Source: Chrysochromulina parva (Eukaryota; Haptophyta; Prymnesiales; Chrysochromulinaceae). Taken from it: a stretch of 26,598 nt of DNA. Shown here piece after piece: positions 7,504-16,461 of this stretch. Made by a program: the position numbers and the translations under genes. Location: positions 1 to 26,598 of the forward strand of contig PJAB01000441.1 of NCBI GenBank assembly GCA_002887195.1, in the 5' to 3' direction. Under the pieces are notes generated by a model, which was given only the letters and a program-made list of their open reading frames with translations, did no database searches and was not told where the DNA came from. Numbering within the stretch: the stretch's first letter is position 1; each line of letters begins with the position of its first letter.

Positions 7504-10500
7504 ATGCAAGATGCGTTCTCAAGGGGCTCGGCATCGGCTCCCCCACTTTTTTACTCCAAGGCGGTGCGCGACCTTCATTGGGCCATTTCGTCGCCCGGAT
7601 TGCTCACGCCTGCGGCCGGCGTGCCAGTAGTCTCGGACGAGTGGTGCCACCGGCTGTCCAAGGCATCCATTTCCTGGCTTCGTGAGCTGGACGCGGATCC
7701 GGGCCGGCTAGAGGAGTGGTTGCAGCGGCAGCGAAACGTCCGCCGGCTGGGCTTCTATTTTGCAGCACTGCTGGAGTTCTGGGTGCGGCACTGCCCAGCG
7801 CTCGATGACGTCAGCGAAGGCGTGAGGGAGGTTGCGGAGGAAATGGTCGGCGTGAGTGAGAGCCGAGCGCAAGGTGGTCGCGGTGCCGGCCAGATCCTCG
7901 TGCAGCAGCAGATACATGCTGGCATTGATGGGGAGGTGGCGGGCCAGCTGAAACTGGTCTTCCCTCGGCGCACTGGCAGGTCGGCCTCATGCACCGAGCT
8001 CGTGCACTGGGAGAGTCACGTCAAGTTCTTCGCGTGGTGCAAGCCAGATGAATACAGCGACGGTCTAACCCAGGCCACGGTCTGTCCACGCTGGCGGCGC
8101 AAGATGCAGCATGCCGACGATGGCGCCGCACTCGACAGGACGGGCGGCGACAATGACGGCGCTCGATTGGCACTTGATGAGCCTAATGGAGGTGAGGGCG
8201 TCAGCGAGTCAGCGGGCACTATCGACGGCACTGTGGGCGACGAGGCGCCTGGGGACGAGGCGGCGGCCATCGATGCCGGGCTCGCCCAGTTCGTCGGTCC
8301 TTTTTTGGGAGAAAATCTGCTGCATCGGGTGGTGGAGCTGCGCCGAAAGGTGCGCCTGTCGCAGGCGCCCGCGGTACAGGCCTTTCTGCACGCGCACTTC
8401 CAAGCATGCCCCGAGTTTGTGCCCATTGTCGCCGAGAGTGTCGTGCGTGGCTGGCTCTTCTTCCCTCTCGGCCACCCTCTCGGCCACCTGCCGGCTGCTG
8501 GCGACCCGCCTGGCAACGAAGCGTTCGTCGGAACAGCCCCATGCCGCGAGAGCGGCCGCACGGCGAGTGTTTGCGCCGCACAGCACAGCACGTGCCCCGC
8601 TGTGAGCGCCGCCCACGCACGCGGCTGGTGGACGCGCAACCTTGAGGACGCGATTGCGGCCCATGCGTCGGACTCCCTCTGGGCCATCCCTGGGAACGGC
8701 GCAGGCATCCGGGACGATGCCGTCGGCACGGTTGGTGGCAAGTTGCATTGGCTTGCGCCGGCTCTCGCCCTCGACACACGGGGTGCCTTCGAGGCAGCCG
8801 AGCCTGTGGCCGGCGCCAGCAGTGGAGCAGGCCGCGTCTCCGGCGGGGATGACACTCGCGGCGGCGCAGCTGGCACCGATGCGTCCACTGGCGTCGGTGG
8901 CGTGCGCCTTCGGATCCGGGGCGTGGCCTCATTGGGCGTGGCCGACTGCCCCCTCCTGACGGTCGACGAGCTGCGACAGGCGCTGCTGAGCACCGAGAGG
9001 GCAAGCGCCGGCCCAGCGGCTGCGGCCACAGGCAGCAGGCCCAGCACTGAGAATGATGAGTCCCACCTCGACGCGGCATTGCTCATCCTCCAATTTCGAC
9101 CAAAATTGGTCCGTACGCTTGCGCCCGCCGACCGGCCGGTAGGCGTGCCGCTCGACGCGACAGTGTGGCTTGAGGCGTCACGTGGATTCCTCATGCCTCC
9201 TGCCTGGGACCCCGCACCGCTGTGCCGGGCAATGCCACTCGGACTGCGCAGTGGGATGAGGCAGAAGCAGCGAGCGGCCAAGGGCGGTTGCGAGGCCTCT
9301 GATTACCGCGACGCTGACGCATGCGTGGAGGTGTCGCCCTCGCTGCTGGCCGTGCGACTCGGTACGTCGGGCGGGTTTGGGGCGAGCCGCCCCGTGCCGC
9401 AGGAGGAGGACGAAGCCCTCGATGCGAGCGAAGCGAGGGTGGCGGCCGCGCGAGCTGCCCGCCGGACCCTCGCGGCGGAAGTGGACGAGCCAGCGGGCGC
9501 AGCGGAGGATCTGACGCTTGCGGTGCTGGCTGAGGTGCTTCGGGGATGGAGGAAGCTCGCACCACAGCTCCACGTCGAGCTGCATGATCTGTGCGCAGGA
9601 TTCGTCAATGCATGCCGCGCGTACGATCCGGCAGCCTCCGCGCAGGCCGCCGCTCGCGACGACGCTTTGCTCTCGCTGGACGGGGCCGTCTACGCCCTTG
9701 TCTCGGCCCCCGCGGCACCGAAAGCGGCCGACGGCGCTGAGAGCGCCATGCCAGGGGCTGCCAGCAGCGACAAGGGTGGCGGCAAGGGCGGAGGCAAGGG
9801 CGGTGGCAAGGGCGGCGGCAAGGGCGGTGTCAAGGGCGGCGCTGCCACCAACTCACGCTTCGCCCTCGCCAAGACAGCGATCGCGCAGAGCCTGGTCCGA
9901 GCCCTCGAGTACAGCCTGCCCTTATTAGACGGGGCGCTAGCGATGCTGGATGCGCTGCTCGATCAAGTGGAGCAGCGCAGGTTACTCGCCTCATTGCTCC
10001 TCGCCGCGCTTGCCACCTGTGGGGAGATTTCGGCGCGAACGGCACCCGCGGCCGCCCGTGTGCAAGCGATGCTCACGAGTCTGCTCGCAAGCCCCGAGCG
10101 TGCGCCTCCTTCCTTCGTGGTCGAGACGATGGCGGCGTTTGAGGCGCAAGCGCGCCCAGCCGGCCTCGCGGAGATGAGCTCGGAGGCTCCTGTGCGCTGT
10201 GGGGAGGCTCCTGTGGACTGGCCGCCGCAGGTGTCACGTGAAGTGGCCGCAGCGTACGTGGAGCGCTTACTCGCAGACGGCGATGATGAGTCGATGCGCA
10301 ACGCCAGCTCGCTCATTCGGCAGCTTCGGCTGGTAAGTGCGGTGGATGGCGAGACGCTCGTACGTCGCCTCGTCGATGCAAACATGTGGATCCTTGCTGA
10401 GCAAGTGGCAACTGCCGCGGCCGAGGAGGCGGCCATCATGGAGACTCTGGGTGCTGTCACGGACAAGCCAGCTTCGGCTTGCGCCGGTCCGGTGCAGCTT

Positions 10501-13479
10501 CATTCGTCGACCCGCCCTCGAGATGGTGCGCTGCACAGCTTCCTGTGGAGCAACCTCGAGCAGCGCGGCTTTCCATACGCGGATCTCCAAAAGGTGGCCA
10601 AGGCCGCCACCATAGCGACGGTGGAGGCCTCACTCGGACAAGTGGTTCACAGCGAGGTGGAGGCCGTACGCCACGCCGCCGTGGCACTCGGAGGGTACCT
10701 CCCAGCCGCGGCGCAGCCGACGGGTAGTACTCAGAGTGAGGCAGACGTCGACGACGACGCGCGGCGAGTGACGTTCTCAGGCGCAGACCGCGACGGCGGT
10801 GGCGGCAGAGGCTCAGACGGAGGCTCGGACGGAGGGCGGTTGCTGAATCTTCTCCTCTGCTTGGCTTATCAGCGCCAGAACGCGCGGCTTGTGCCTCGCC
10901 TCGAGTCACTCGTTCACAAGTTGGCCGGCTCGGCGCTCGTTGCGGACAAGACGAGGCCGGCCGGCGGCGTGCACAGTGATCGAGCGGCCATGCTAGCCCG
11001 CCTTGTGAGCCACGATCAAAGCGATCTCGCGCTCACCTTTGCAGGGGAGGATCGAGCCTTGCAGATCCACCTGCTGCAGCTCTTGTGTGCGGCGAGCTGC
11101 CACGTGGAGGTCGAGTTGCTCGCTCGCCACCTGGGCGTTCCGATCCCCTCAGCACCTGGCGAGACGGCGCGCAAAGGCGCGGCCGCATCACAGTCCACGG
11201 CCAGTCCAACGATGACGGCACACATAGTTGAGCGCTCCACTGGTGCCGCTCTGAGCACGGGCGGGTCCGTCGTGCCCATAGGCCAGCTGCGGCCGTACGA
11301 GCTGCCGCCGGGCACTACCGTCGAGTGCTTCGCCCGACCCGAGCAGAGCTCCGAGGCGAACGCCGCGCTCGCGGCGATGCACGGCGCCGCCCGGCGCGAC
11401 GCGCGCCATCCGGTACTCGGCCTCGATGCTGAATGGGTGGCGGGCCGTTCGATCTCACTGCTGCAGCTCGCCATCCGCGGCCGATGCATCCTGCTGCGGA
11501 TGTGCTCGCTCGCGGGGTCGGAGTCGGGGTCCGAGGGCGTTTGGCCGCCCGCGTTGGTCGAGCTGCTCGCCGATAGTGCCGTGCTCAAGACGGGCGTCGG
11601 CATCGGGCACGACCTAAAGCTGCTATATGAGCAGTACAAGCTGCCAACAGCTGGGGTCGTCGAGCTGCAGCCTCTGGCCTCGCGAGAGGGATTCCTCGGG
11701 GCTGGGCTGCAACGGCTGAGCGCCGATGTGCTCGGCGTGCACCTTGATAAGCGCCCGCAACTTCGGTGCAGCGATTGGGAGGCAGAGACGCTCTCGCCCG
11801 AGCAGCTGAGCTACGCGGCCAAGGACGCGCATGTCGCAGTCGAGATCTTCGAACGGCTCTACGACATGCATGTGGACCTGTGCGCCAAAGTACCGCCGCG
11901 GGCGCTCGCGTGGTGTGTGGCGTTGATCGACTGCGAAGGCAAACGCGCAGGCCGTCGACAGTCGCACCAGCCGCCGCCGCCACTCCACGGGCAGCAGCTC
12001 CCAACGGGCAGCGCCACTGAGGAGGCGCCTTGGGGAGCGCATGTGGACACGTCAGGCATGGACATCGTCTCCTCTGCAGCTGTGCCCCTCACGTCTGCGG
12101 ACTTGTTGCAGAAGGTTTGTGCGCTGGGGCTGGCGGCGCAAGCGCGGCTGCTACCAGATTCCGTCGAGGCGCAGCAGACGTGCCTCGCTATCAAGTCGCT
12201 CGCGCTGTTTGTAGGGACTGCACCGGTGGTCGCGGTGGTCGCCGCCCATGCTAAGCTGGATCGCATCAAGTTGGCACGCGAGATGAAACTCTTGCTCACG
12301 AGCCGCCGGGCCCTGAGTAAGCAAGTGCGCCTAGCGACCCCAGCGGAGTGCATCACCACATTTGGTTATCGACCGGGCACCGTGCCCCCTATCGGCCACC
12401 GGCTGGACTCGATCCCTCTCGTCCTCGACGTCGAGTGCGCACATAGCAGCAAGCCTCTTCTGGCGGGTGGAGGCGACTTTGGCACGCTGCTACAGATAGA
12501 GGCGGAGGCGCTCAGCACTCTCCCCAATGCGTCGGTGGCAGAGATTGCCGAGGGCCCCGAGCCGAGTCGCATTGCGTCGGTTGCAGAGGCGCCCGGCGCC
12601 CCTGCTGCTGATTATTGGGCCTCGGCGAAGACTGGGACAACCTCGCACTCCGGGGCAGGCCCCCACTCCTGTGACACGTTTTCACCGCCTCGCATGCAGT
12701 TGTTCCAAGGGGCCCAGAACACCGCGCGGCCAGGGGTAGAGTTTCCAACGTTGCCATCCCCGCCGCCCCGGCTGCTGCCGCCACTGTCTCACGTGCTCCA
12801 GGGGCTGCGCATCGCACCGGAGGAGACGTCAGAGGACGCGGCCCCCGCGCTGCTGGCTCCTGGCGAAGGGAGCTCAGTGCCCATCACGGCGCTGGCTCCT
12901 GGCGAAGGGAGCTCAGTGCCCTCACGCGCTTCGCGACTTTCGGGTGGGCTGCACGGGCGGCGCATCGCTCATGCAGTCGAGCCGAGCTTTCTTGTGGATG
13001 CGATGATGGGGCGGCTCCTGCGTTGGTTGCGCGTGCTTGGCGTCGACAGCCTGCTGCGTGAGGAGGGAGAGAGCCTGAGTGCGCTGTTCATCAGGGCGCA
13101 CGAGGAGAGGCGTATCTTGCTCACACGCGACCGGAAGTTGGCCGAGCGGCGCGGCTGTGGACACGTCGCTGTCTTCGTTGTGAGCTCCGATGAATCTCGC
13201 GAGCAGCTGCGTGAGGTCGTGGCGCACTTTGGGCTGCGACTCTCGGCCGATGAGTTCATGATGCGTTGCAGCGTGTGCAACGGGCGCGGCTACATCAAAC
13301 TTACGAAGGCGCAAGTCGCTACCCGCAACGACTGCCCACCCAAGGTATTCGAGGCCATCGACGAGTTCTACGCGTGCCGCTCGTGCGATAAGCTATATTG
13401 GGAAGGTCCGAAGAGCAACAACGCGTTCGAGCACTTCAGCAGCGTGTTCGACGGGTTTGCTCCGAATCAAAGCCCGTAG
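7504..13479 (+). CDS. DUF1853 - DEDDy exonuclease - YbaK - Mut7-C fusion protein
   Basis: One uninterrupted frame gives about 1991 aa (numbered from ATG 7504). Residues about 20-570 match DUF1853: AVRDLHWAISSPGLL, RRLGFYFAALLEFWVRH, LVHWESHVKFF, RGWLFFPLG, ARGWWTR, GGKLHWLAPAL, RGFLMPPAWDP, with a low-complexity insert. A Gly-Lys tract follows, then a helical region like the Mut-7/EXD3 N-terminus. Residues about 1300-1460 are a DEDDy 3'-5' exonuclease (D1308 and E1310 in LGLDAEW, D1370 in GIGHD, Y1437 and D1441 in YAAKD). Residues about 1530-1670 are YbaK-like (K1564 in IKSLALF, then FGYRPGTVPPIG). The C-terminus is Mut7-C, a PIN-like RNase (FLVDAMMGRLLRWLR, LTRDRKLA), with a zinc ribbon (C1922, C1925, C1958, C1961). 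RNA 3'-end processing, possibly of tRNA, is inferred. The start context is weak. Confidence 0.86.
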   Translation: MQDAFSRGSASAPPLFYSKAVRDLHWAISSPGLLTPAAGVPVVSDEWCHRLSKASISWLRELDADPGRLEEWLQRQRNVRRLGFYFAALLEFWVRHCPALDDVSEGVREVAEEMVGVSESRAQGGRGAGQILVQQQIHAGIDGEVAGQLKLVFPRRTGRSASCTELVHWESHVKFFAWCKPDEYSDGLTQATVCPRWRRKMQHADDGAALDRTGGDNDGARLALDEPNGGEGVSESAGTIDGTVGDEAPGDEAAAIDAGLAQFVGPFLGENLLHRVVELRRKVRLSQAPAVQAFLHAHFQACPEFVPIVAESVVRGWLFFPLGHPLGHLPAAGDPPGNEAFVGTAPCRESGRTASVCAAQHSTCPAVSAAHARGWWTRNLEDAIAAHASDSLWAIPGNGAGIRDDAVGTVGGKLHWLAPALALDTRGAFEAAEPVAGASSGAGRVSGGDDTRGGAAGTDASTGVGGVRLRIRGVASLGVADCPLLTVDELRQALLSTERASAGPAAAATGSRPSTENDESHLDAALLILQFRPKLVRTLAPADRPVGVPLDATVWLEASRGFLMPPAWDPAPLCRAMPLGLRSGMRQKQRAAKGGCEASDYRDADACVEVSPSLLAVRLGTSGGFGASRPVPQEEDEALDASEARVAAARAARRTLAAEVDEPAGAAEDLTLAVLAEVLRGWRKLAPQLHVELHDLCAGFVNACRAYDPAASAQAAARDDALLSLDGAVYALVSAPAAPKAADGAESAMPGAASSDKGGGKGGGKGGGKGGGKGGVKGGAATNSRFALAKTAIAQSLVRALEYSLPLLDGALAMLDALLDQVEQRRLLASLLLAALATCGEISARTAPAAARVQAMLTSLLASPERAPPSFVVETMAAFEAQARPAGLAEMSSEAPVRCGEAPVDWPPQVSREVAAAYVERLLADGDDESMRNASSLIRQLRLVSAVDGETLVRRLVDANMWILAEQVATAAAEEAAIMETLGAVTDKPASACAGPVQLHSSTRPRDGALHSFLWSNLEQRGFPYADLQKVAKAATIATVEASLGQVVHSEVEAVRHAAVALGGYLPAAAQPTGSTQSEADVDDDARRVTFSGADRDGGGGRGSDGGSDGGRLLNLLLCLAYQRQNARLVPRLESLVHKLAGSALVADKTRPAGGVHSDRAAMLARLVSHDQSDLALTFAGEDRALQIHLLQLLCAASCHVEVELLARHLGVPIPSAPGETARKGAAASQSTASPTMTAHIVERSTGAALSTGGSVVPIGQLRPYELPPGTTVECFARPEQSSEANAALAAMHGAARRDARHPVLGLDAEWVAGRSISLLQLAIRGRCILLRMCSLAGSESGSEGVWPPALVELLADSAVLKTGVGIGHDLKLLYEQYKLPTAGVVELQPLASREGFLGAGLQRLSADVLGVHLDKRPQLRCSDWEAETLSPEQLSYAAKDAHVAVEIFERLYDMHVDLCAKVPPRALAWCVALIDCEGKRAGRRQSHQPPPPLHGQQLPTGSATEEAPWGAHVDTSGMDIVSSAAVPLTSADLLQKVCALGLAAQARLLPDSVEAQQTCLAIKSLALFVGTAPVVAVVAAHAKLDRIKLAREMKLLLTSRRALSKQVRLATPAECITTFGYRPGTVPPIGHRLDSIPLVLDVECAHSSKPLLAGGGDFGTLLQIEAEALSTLPNASVAEIAEGPEPSRIASVAEAPGAPAADYWASAKTGTTSHSGAGPHSCDTFSPPRMQLFQGAQNTARPGVEFPTLPSPPPRLLPPLSHVLQGLRIAPEETSEDAAPALLAPGEGSSVPITALAPGEGSSVPSRASRLSGGLHGRRIAHAVEPSFLVDAMMGRLLRWLRVLGVDSLLREEGESLSALFIRAHEERRILLTRDRKLAERRGCGHVAVFVVSSDESREQLREVVAHFGLRLSADEFMMRCSVCNGRGYIKLTKAQVATRNDCPPKVFEAIDEFYACRSCDKLYWEGPKSNNAFEHFSSVFDGFAPNQSP
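9775..9840 (+). repeat. 12-bp in-frame repeat encoding Gly-Gly-Gly-Lys
   Basis: About five tandem units of the GGCGGCAAGGGC type encode a flexible, positively charged GGGK linker between the DUF1853-like part and the helical region of the multi-nuclease protein. Confidence 0.92.
12852..12921 (+). repeat. In-frame 39-bp-period direct repeat
   Basis: Copies 12852-12882 and 12891-12921 are identical over 31 bp with period 39. They encode LAPGEGSSVP twice in the linker between the YbaK-like and Mut7-C modules. Confidence 0.93.
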
Positions 13480-13793
13480 CGAAGTTGGAAGTATTAGGTG
13501 ACAGACAGTCTGGCCGACCCATCCGGCTAGTTTCCTTGGTCTTCACGTTCTTCGTGCTGGGCTCGCGACGGTACCGTGCGCCTTGCCACCTTCTTGGACC
13601 CTTGCGTGTTTCAGCTTTCACGGTAAATCCGGTTGTATGACAGTTCGACAATAAAAACTGCAAAACGAAAACTCGGTCACTAGCCCATGCCGTGTCCCCT
13701 TGTGTCCCCGCAATCATACCACTTCTTGCACACATAAGCCCTGGCTGGGCTAGCCTTTTCTTGTGCCGCCACTTGTCCAAGGCATGTGCAGCT
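13480..13793. other. Convergent 3' intergenic region
   Basis: About 314 bp separate the stop codons of the multi-nuclease gene and the lipase gene. AATAAA at 13650-13655 on the plus strand is a possible polyadenylation signal for the multi-nuclease transcript. I see no gene. Confidence 0.5.
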
Positions 13794-16376
13794 CTACATC
13801 GAAGCACGCCGCTCGATGAATGGTCGCTGGAGGGGGAACTGGCGCCTCGAGCGAGCATGTTGAGCATCGAGGAGCTCAAAGAGCGATCGGAACATCTCGT
13901 CACTCTTGTCGCTCGCCCACGTGCCCAGGGAGTGGTCAGCGCCGGGCACGCGAAGGATGTGCCAACGCCCCTGAGTCAGCTCCACAGGCGCATCCGCACA
14001 CGCGTCCGCGCCCGCAACGGACGAGAGGCTCGTCACTGCCGAGTGGCTAAAATTACGCGAGGCCTTCCGGAGGCAGCGGCTCTCGACGTTCCGTAGCACG
14101 CCACAGTAGCGGTACCCATCAACGTTCGCCTGCGACGCCGCCGTGGGCGCCGCCGTGGGCGCCGCCGTGGGGCCACCCGCCTCAGTGCCAGCCATCTTCG
14201 GAGTCTCTTTGGCGCACTCGCTTGCCATGCAGATCACGGCGCCAGTAGAAGCGTCGGTGGTGGCGGCAGTGGCGGTGCTGGCGGCGGTGCCGGTACCGGT
14301 GCCGGTGCCGGTGCCGGCTATCCCCGCGGCGGTGGCCGCCGCGGTGGCGGTGCCCACCACGACAGCTCCGTGACGTTGTCTGGCCTTCGCCGCTGCCTTC
14401 CTTGCCTTGGCCGCTGCTTTGCTGGCAGCTCGCAGGCCCGGCAAGCCATCTTGCATGAGCACTTGGTGCAGCGCGCGCAGCTCGAGAGCCTTTTCCTCCG
14501 GTGAATAGTCCGTCGAGGGCTCCTCCTCCGGAGAATTGTCCGGTGAGAGCTCCTCCTCCTGCTTGCCAGTGCGCCCTCGCCTCACTCTTCGACACCTCGT
14601 GGGGTTTCCTCCTAATCTTGAGAGACCACCTCCTCGACTCGGCGACGACCAATTGCACTGCAGGTTGCCGGCAGATGCGCTCCGCACCGGCGAGCGCACC
14701 GGCGAGCGCACTGGCTCCACCGCGGAGTCGAGTCCGAGGTGTGAAGGCAAATCGACGAGCCCATCATTGTCGTCCGAGATGAAAGTCACTCTCAGCTCTC
14801 CTTGGAGCAGTGCGGCTGTCCGATGGATGGCCGCGCTGTTGAGACGCAGGGCGGGCCGCACGAGCCACGGAAGCAGGTACGCATGCAGCAATGGGCGCAA
14901 GCGCTCGAGCAACGGGCGCGCCGGCGCGAGCGCTGAGCGCCATGCTTCATACCCTTCCACCTCATCCGCCTCCCGCCGTGGCCATCGAAACGGGATGCCG
15001 AGGATAGTCGCTGCGGCCGCGGCGGCTGCGGCCGTGGTAGCGATAGTCACAGCGGTGCCGATGGCCACGGCAGCGGCCAGCTTGGGTGAGCGCATTTGGT
15101 GCAGCGCCCGATGGCGCAGCAGCGCCGCAAGAGCCGCGAGCGTAAGGTGGCGCGCGCCGTGCCGTTGCAGAAACGTACTATCTGTCTGCGTGAGGAGCAG
15201 GAGGAGCAGCCGGCGCACAGCACCACGCAGCATCTTGCGCAGCCGCTCGCGAAAGCGCAGCAAGGCGAGCGCGAGCGCCGCAGCACCCGCCGCAACCACG
15301 TACTGCAGATGCCGCGGCGGTGCGAGCGGCATCGGCTTCACGCCGCCGTTGCCGCGTTCAGTATCGCATGTGACTGAGATCAGGTACAATCCCACAAGGT
15401 GCGGCCGTGCGGCACGTAGGTCAAAGGCGCTCGCGGTGGGCGTGGCGTCGATGAGAACGTTGTCGCCATGCTGCCAGAGAGGGTGCCGCATGGAGACGAT
15501 GGCGCCCCACGAGCAGTGCTCTGTCCATTGGCCCACTCGAAGGTCATACAGGCCCTTAAGCCAAGGCCACGCGAGCTGCGACTTGATCAGAGGCGCGCAC
15601 GCCATGCACAGGTTGTGCACGACGCTGAAGGTGCGCGGCGACGAGAAAAGTGGCGTACCGAATGCAAACGGTAGCCGAGACGCCGCGTCGCAGCCGCCCA
15701 AGCAGCAAGAGCTCTCAGTGCCAGAGCGCGCGCGCGCGTGCTGAGGAATCGTGCTGCTCGGCACGTCAAGGCCCCACGTAAATGGGAGCGTGCAGCCGCG
15801 AAGGGGCGAGCAGATTGTGGACACGGAGGACACCCATGCAGCTGATGTGCCGAGCTCCCAGAAGTCCTGCGCCAGCAGCGTCACGAGCGTGAGCGCTGTA
15901 TTCCCGCCGAGACTGTGGCCGATGAGGTGGATGGGATGGTCGGCGTCCCATTGCGGGATCAGTCCATGGCCCGTGTGATCGCATCCAAAGCGCAAATGCC
16001 CGCACCGTGCAGCATGTACCTCGCCGTAGTCGGTGCGCGCGCCAATGAGCTGCGCAAACGCCTCGCACGCGCGGTCATGGTTGGACGTGAGGGCTCCGAC
16101 GCCAACGGCCACGATCGTGCCACGCGGCCGCATGCGCCGCAGCTCCTTGAGCGGGAAGTAGAAGGGCGCCGCGCCCCACAGCGGAGTGACCTCGCCCCAA
16201 CCGAAGAGGCCGTGGATGAGGCAAATCGGAAGCAATTGATCGTCCGCAGGCGCCGCGTCGTCGGGCGCCCCCCACAATTGATCGTCCGCAGGCGCCGCGT
16301 CGTCGGGTATCCCGCTCTTCGGTAGAGATTGGTCGTCGCGCGGTAGTGCTTGGTCGTGTGATGGCACGCCGTCCAT
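13794..16376 (-). CDS. Lipase of the staphylococcal/Geobacillus type with a large insertion
   Basis: The 860-aa alpha/beta hydrolase starts at ATG 16376, and an in-frame stop lies about 45 bp upstream. Residues 50-200 match bacterial family I.5/I.6 lipases closely: PICLIHGLFGWG (oxyanion region), VGALTSNHDRACEAFAQLIG, TDYGEVHAARCGHLRFG, and IHLIGHSLGGNTALTLVTLL with nucleophile S155. The family Asp appears as D538 in DDNDGLVD and the His as H815 in VPGADHSLG, so a full triad is present. The chain is about twice the usual 380-400 aa. Between S155 and D538 are hydrophobic segments (359-374 and 433-460), and between D538 and H815 lies low-complexity Ala/Gly/Thr sequence. No N-terminal signal peptide is seen, so membrane association through the internal segments is possible. 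Expected activity is acylglycerol hydrolysis. Hidden introns in the low-complexity parts cannot be excluded. Confidence 0.84.
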   Translation of the reverse strand: MDGVPSHDQALPRDDQSLPKSGIPDDAAPADDQLWGAPDDAAPADDQLLPICLIHGLFGWGEVTPLWGAAPFYFPLKELRRMRPRGTIVAVGVGALTSNHDRACEAFAQLIGARTDYGEVHAARCGHLRFGCDHTGHGLIPQWDADHPIHLIGHSLGGNTALTLVTLLAQDFWELGTSAAWVSSVSTICSPLRGCTLPFTWGLDVPSSTIPQHARARSGTESSCCLGGCDAASRLPFAFGTPLFSSPRTFSVVHNLCMACAPLIKSQLAWPWLKGLYDLRVGQWTEHCSWGAIVSMRHPLWQHGDNVLIDATPTASAFDLRAARPHLVGLYLISVTCDTERGNGGVKPMPLAPPRHLQYVVAAGAAALALALLRFRERLRKMLRGAVRRLLLLLLTQTDSTFLQRHGARHLTLAALAALLRHRALHQMRSPKLAAAVAIGTAVTIATTAAAAAAAATILGIPFRWPRREADEVEGYEAWRSALAPARPLLERLRPLLHAYLLPWLVRPALRLNSAAIHRTAALLQGELRVTFISDDNDGLVDLPSHLGLDSAVEPVRSPVRSPVRSASAGNLQCNWSSPSRGGGLSRLGGNPTRCRRVRRGRTGKQEEELSPDNSPEEEPSTDYSPEEKALELRALHQVLMQDGLPGLRAASKAAAKARKAAAKARQRHGAVVVGTATAAATAAGIAGTGTGTGTGTAASTATAATTDASTGAVICMASECAKETPKMAGTEAGGPTAAPTAAPTAASQANVDGYRYCGVLRNVESRCLRKASRNFSHSAVTSLSSVAGADACADAPVELTQGRWHILRVPGADHSLGTWASDKSDEMFRSLFELLDAQHARSRRQFPLQRPFIERRASM
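16233..16307 (-). repeat. In-frame 42-bp-period direct repeat near the lipase N-terminus
   Basis: Copies 16233-16265 and 16275-16307 are identical over 33 bp and encode PDDAAPADDQL twice with a 14-residue period, just before the lipase fold starts. Confidence 0.93.
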
Positions 16377-16461
16377 CTCTTTGTGATTGTGACCTGAGAC
16401 CTCCGTTCGCCAGATTTTTCAGTTCGTCTGTCACTTTTTTCGTCAATCCTTTGACAAACGG

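Noticed and set aside
8016..9281. 421-codon minus-strand frame
   Set aside because: It is Ser/Pro/Ala-rich and antisense to the DUF1853-like region, which has clear family blocks; it is a GC-driven shadow.
14536..15744. 402-codon plus-strand frame
   Set aside because: It is antisense to the lipase gene, Arg/Ser-rich and without a domain. The lipase frame carries the full triad.
16233..16307. Possible intron around the 42-bp-period repeat in the lipase N-terminus
   Set aside because: The period is a multiple of three, both copies encode the same peptide, and no GT/AG pair fits, so it is an exonic repeat.
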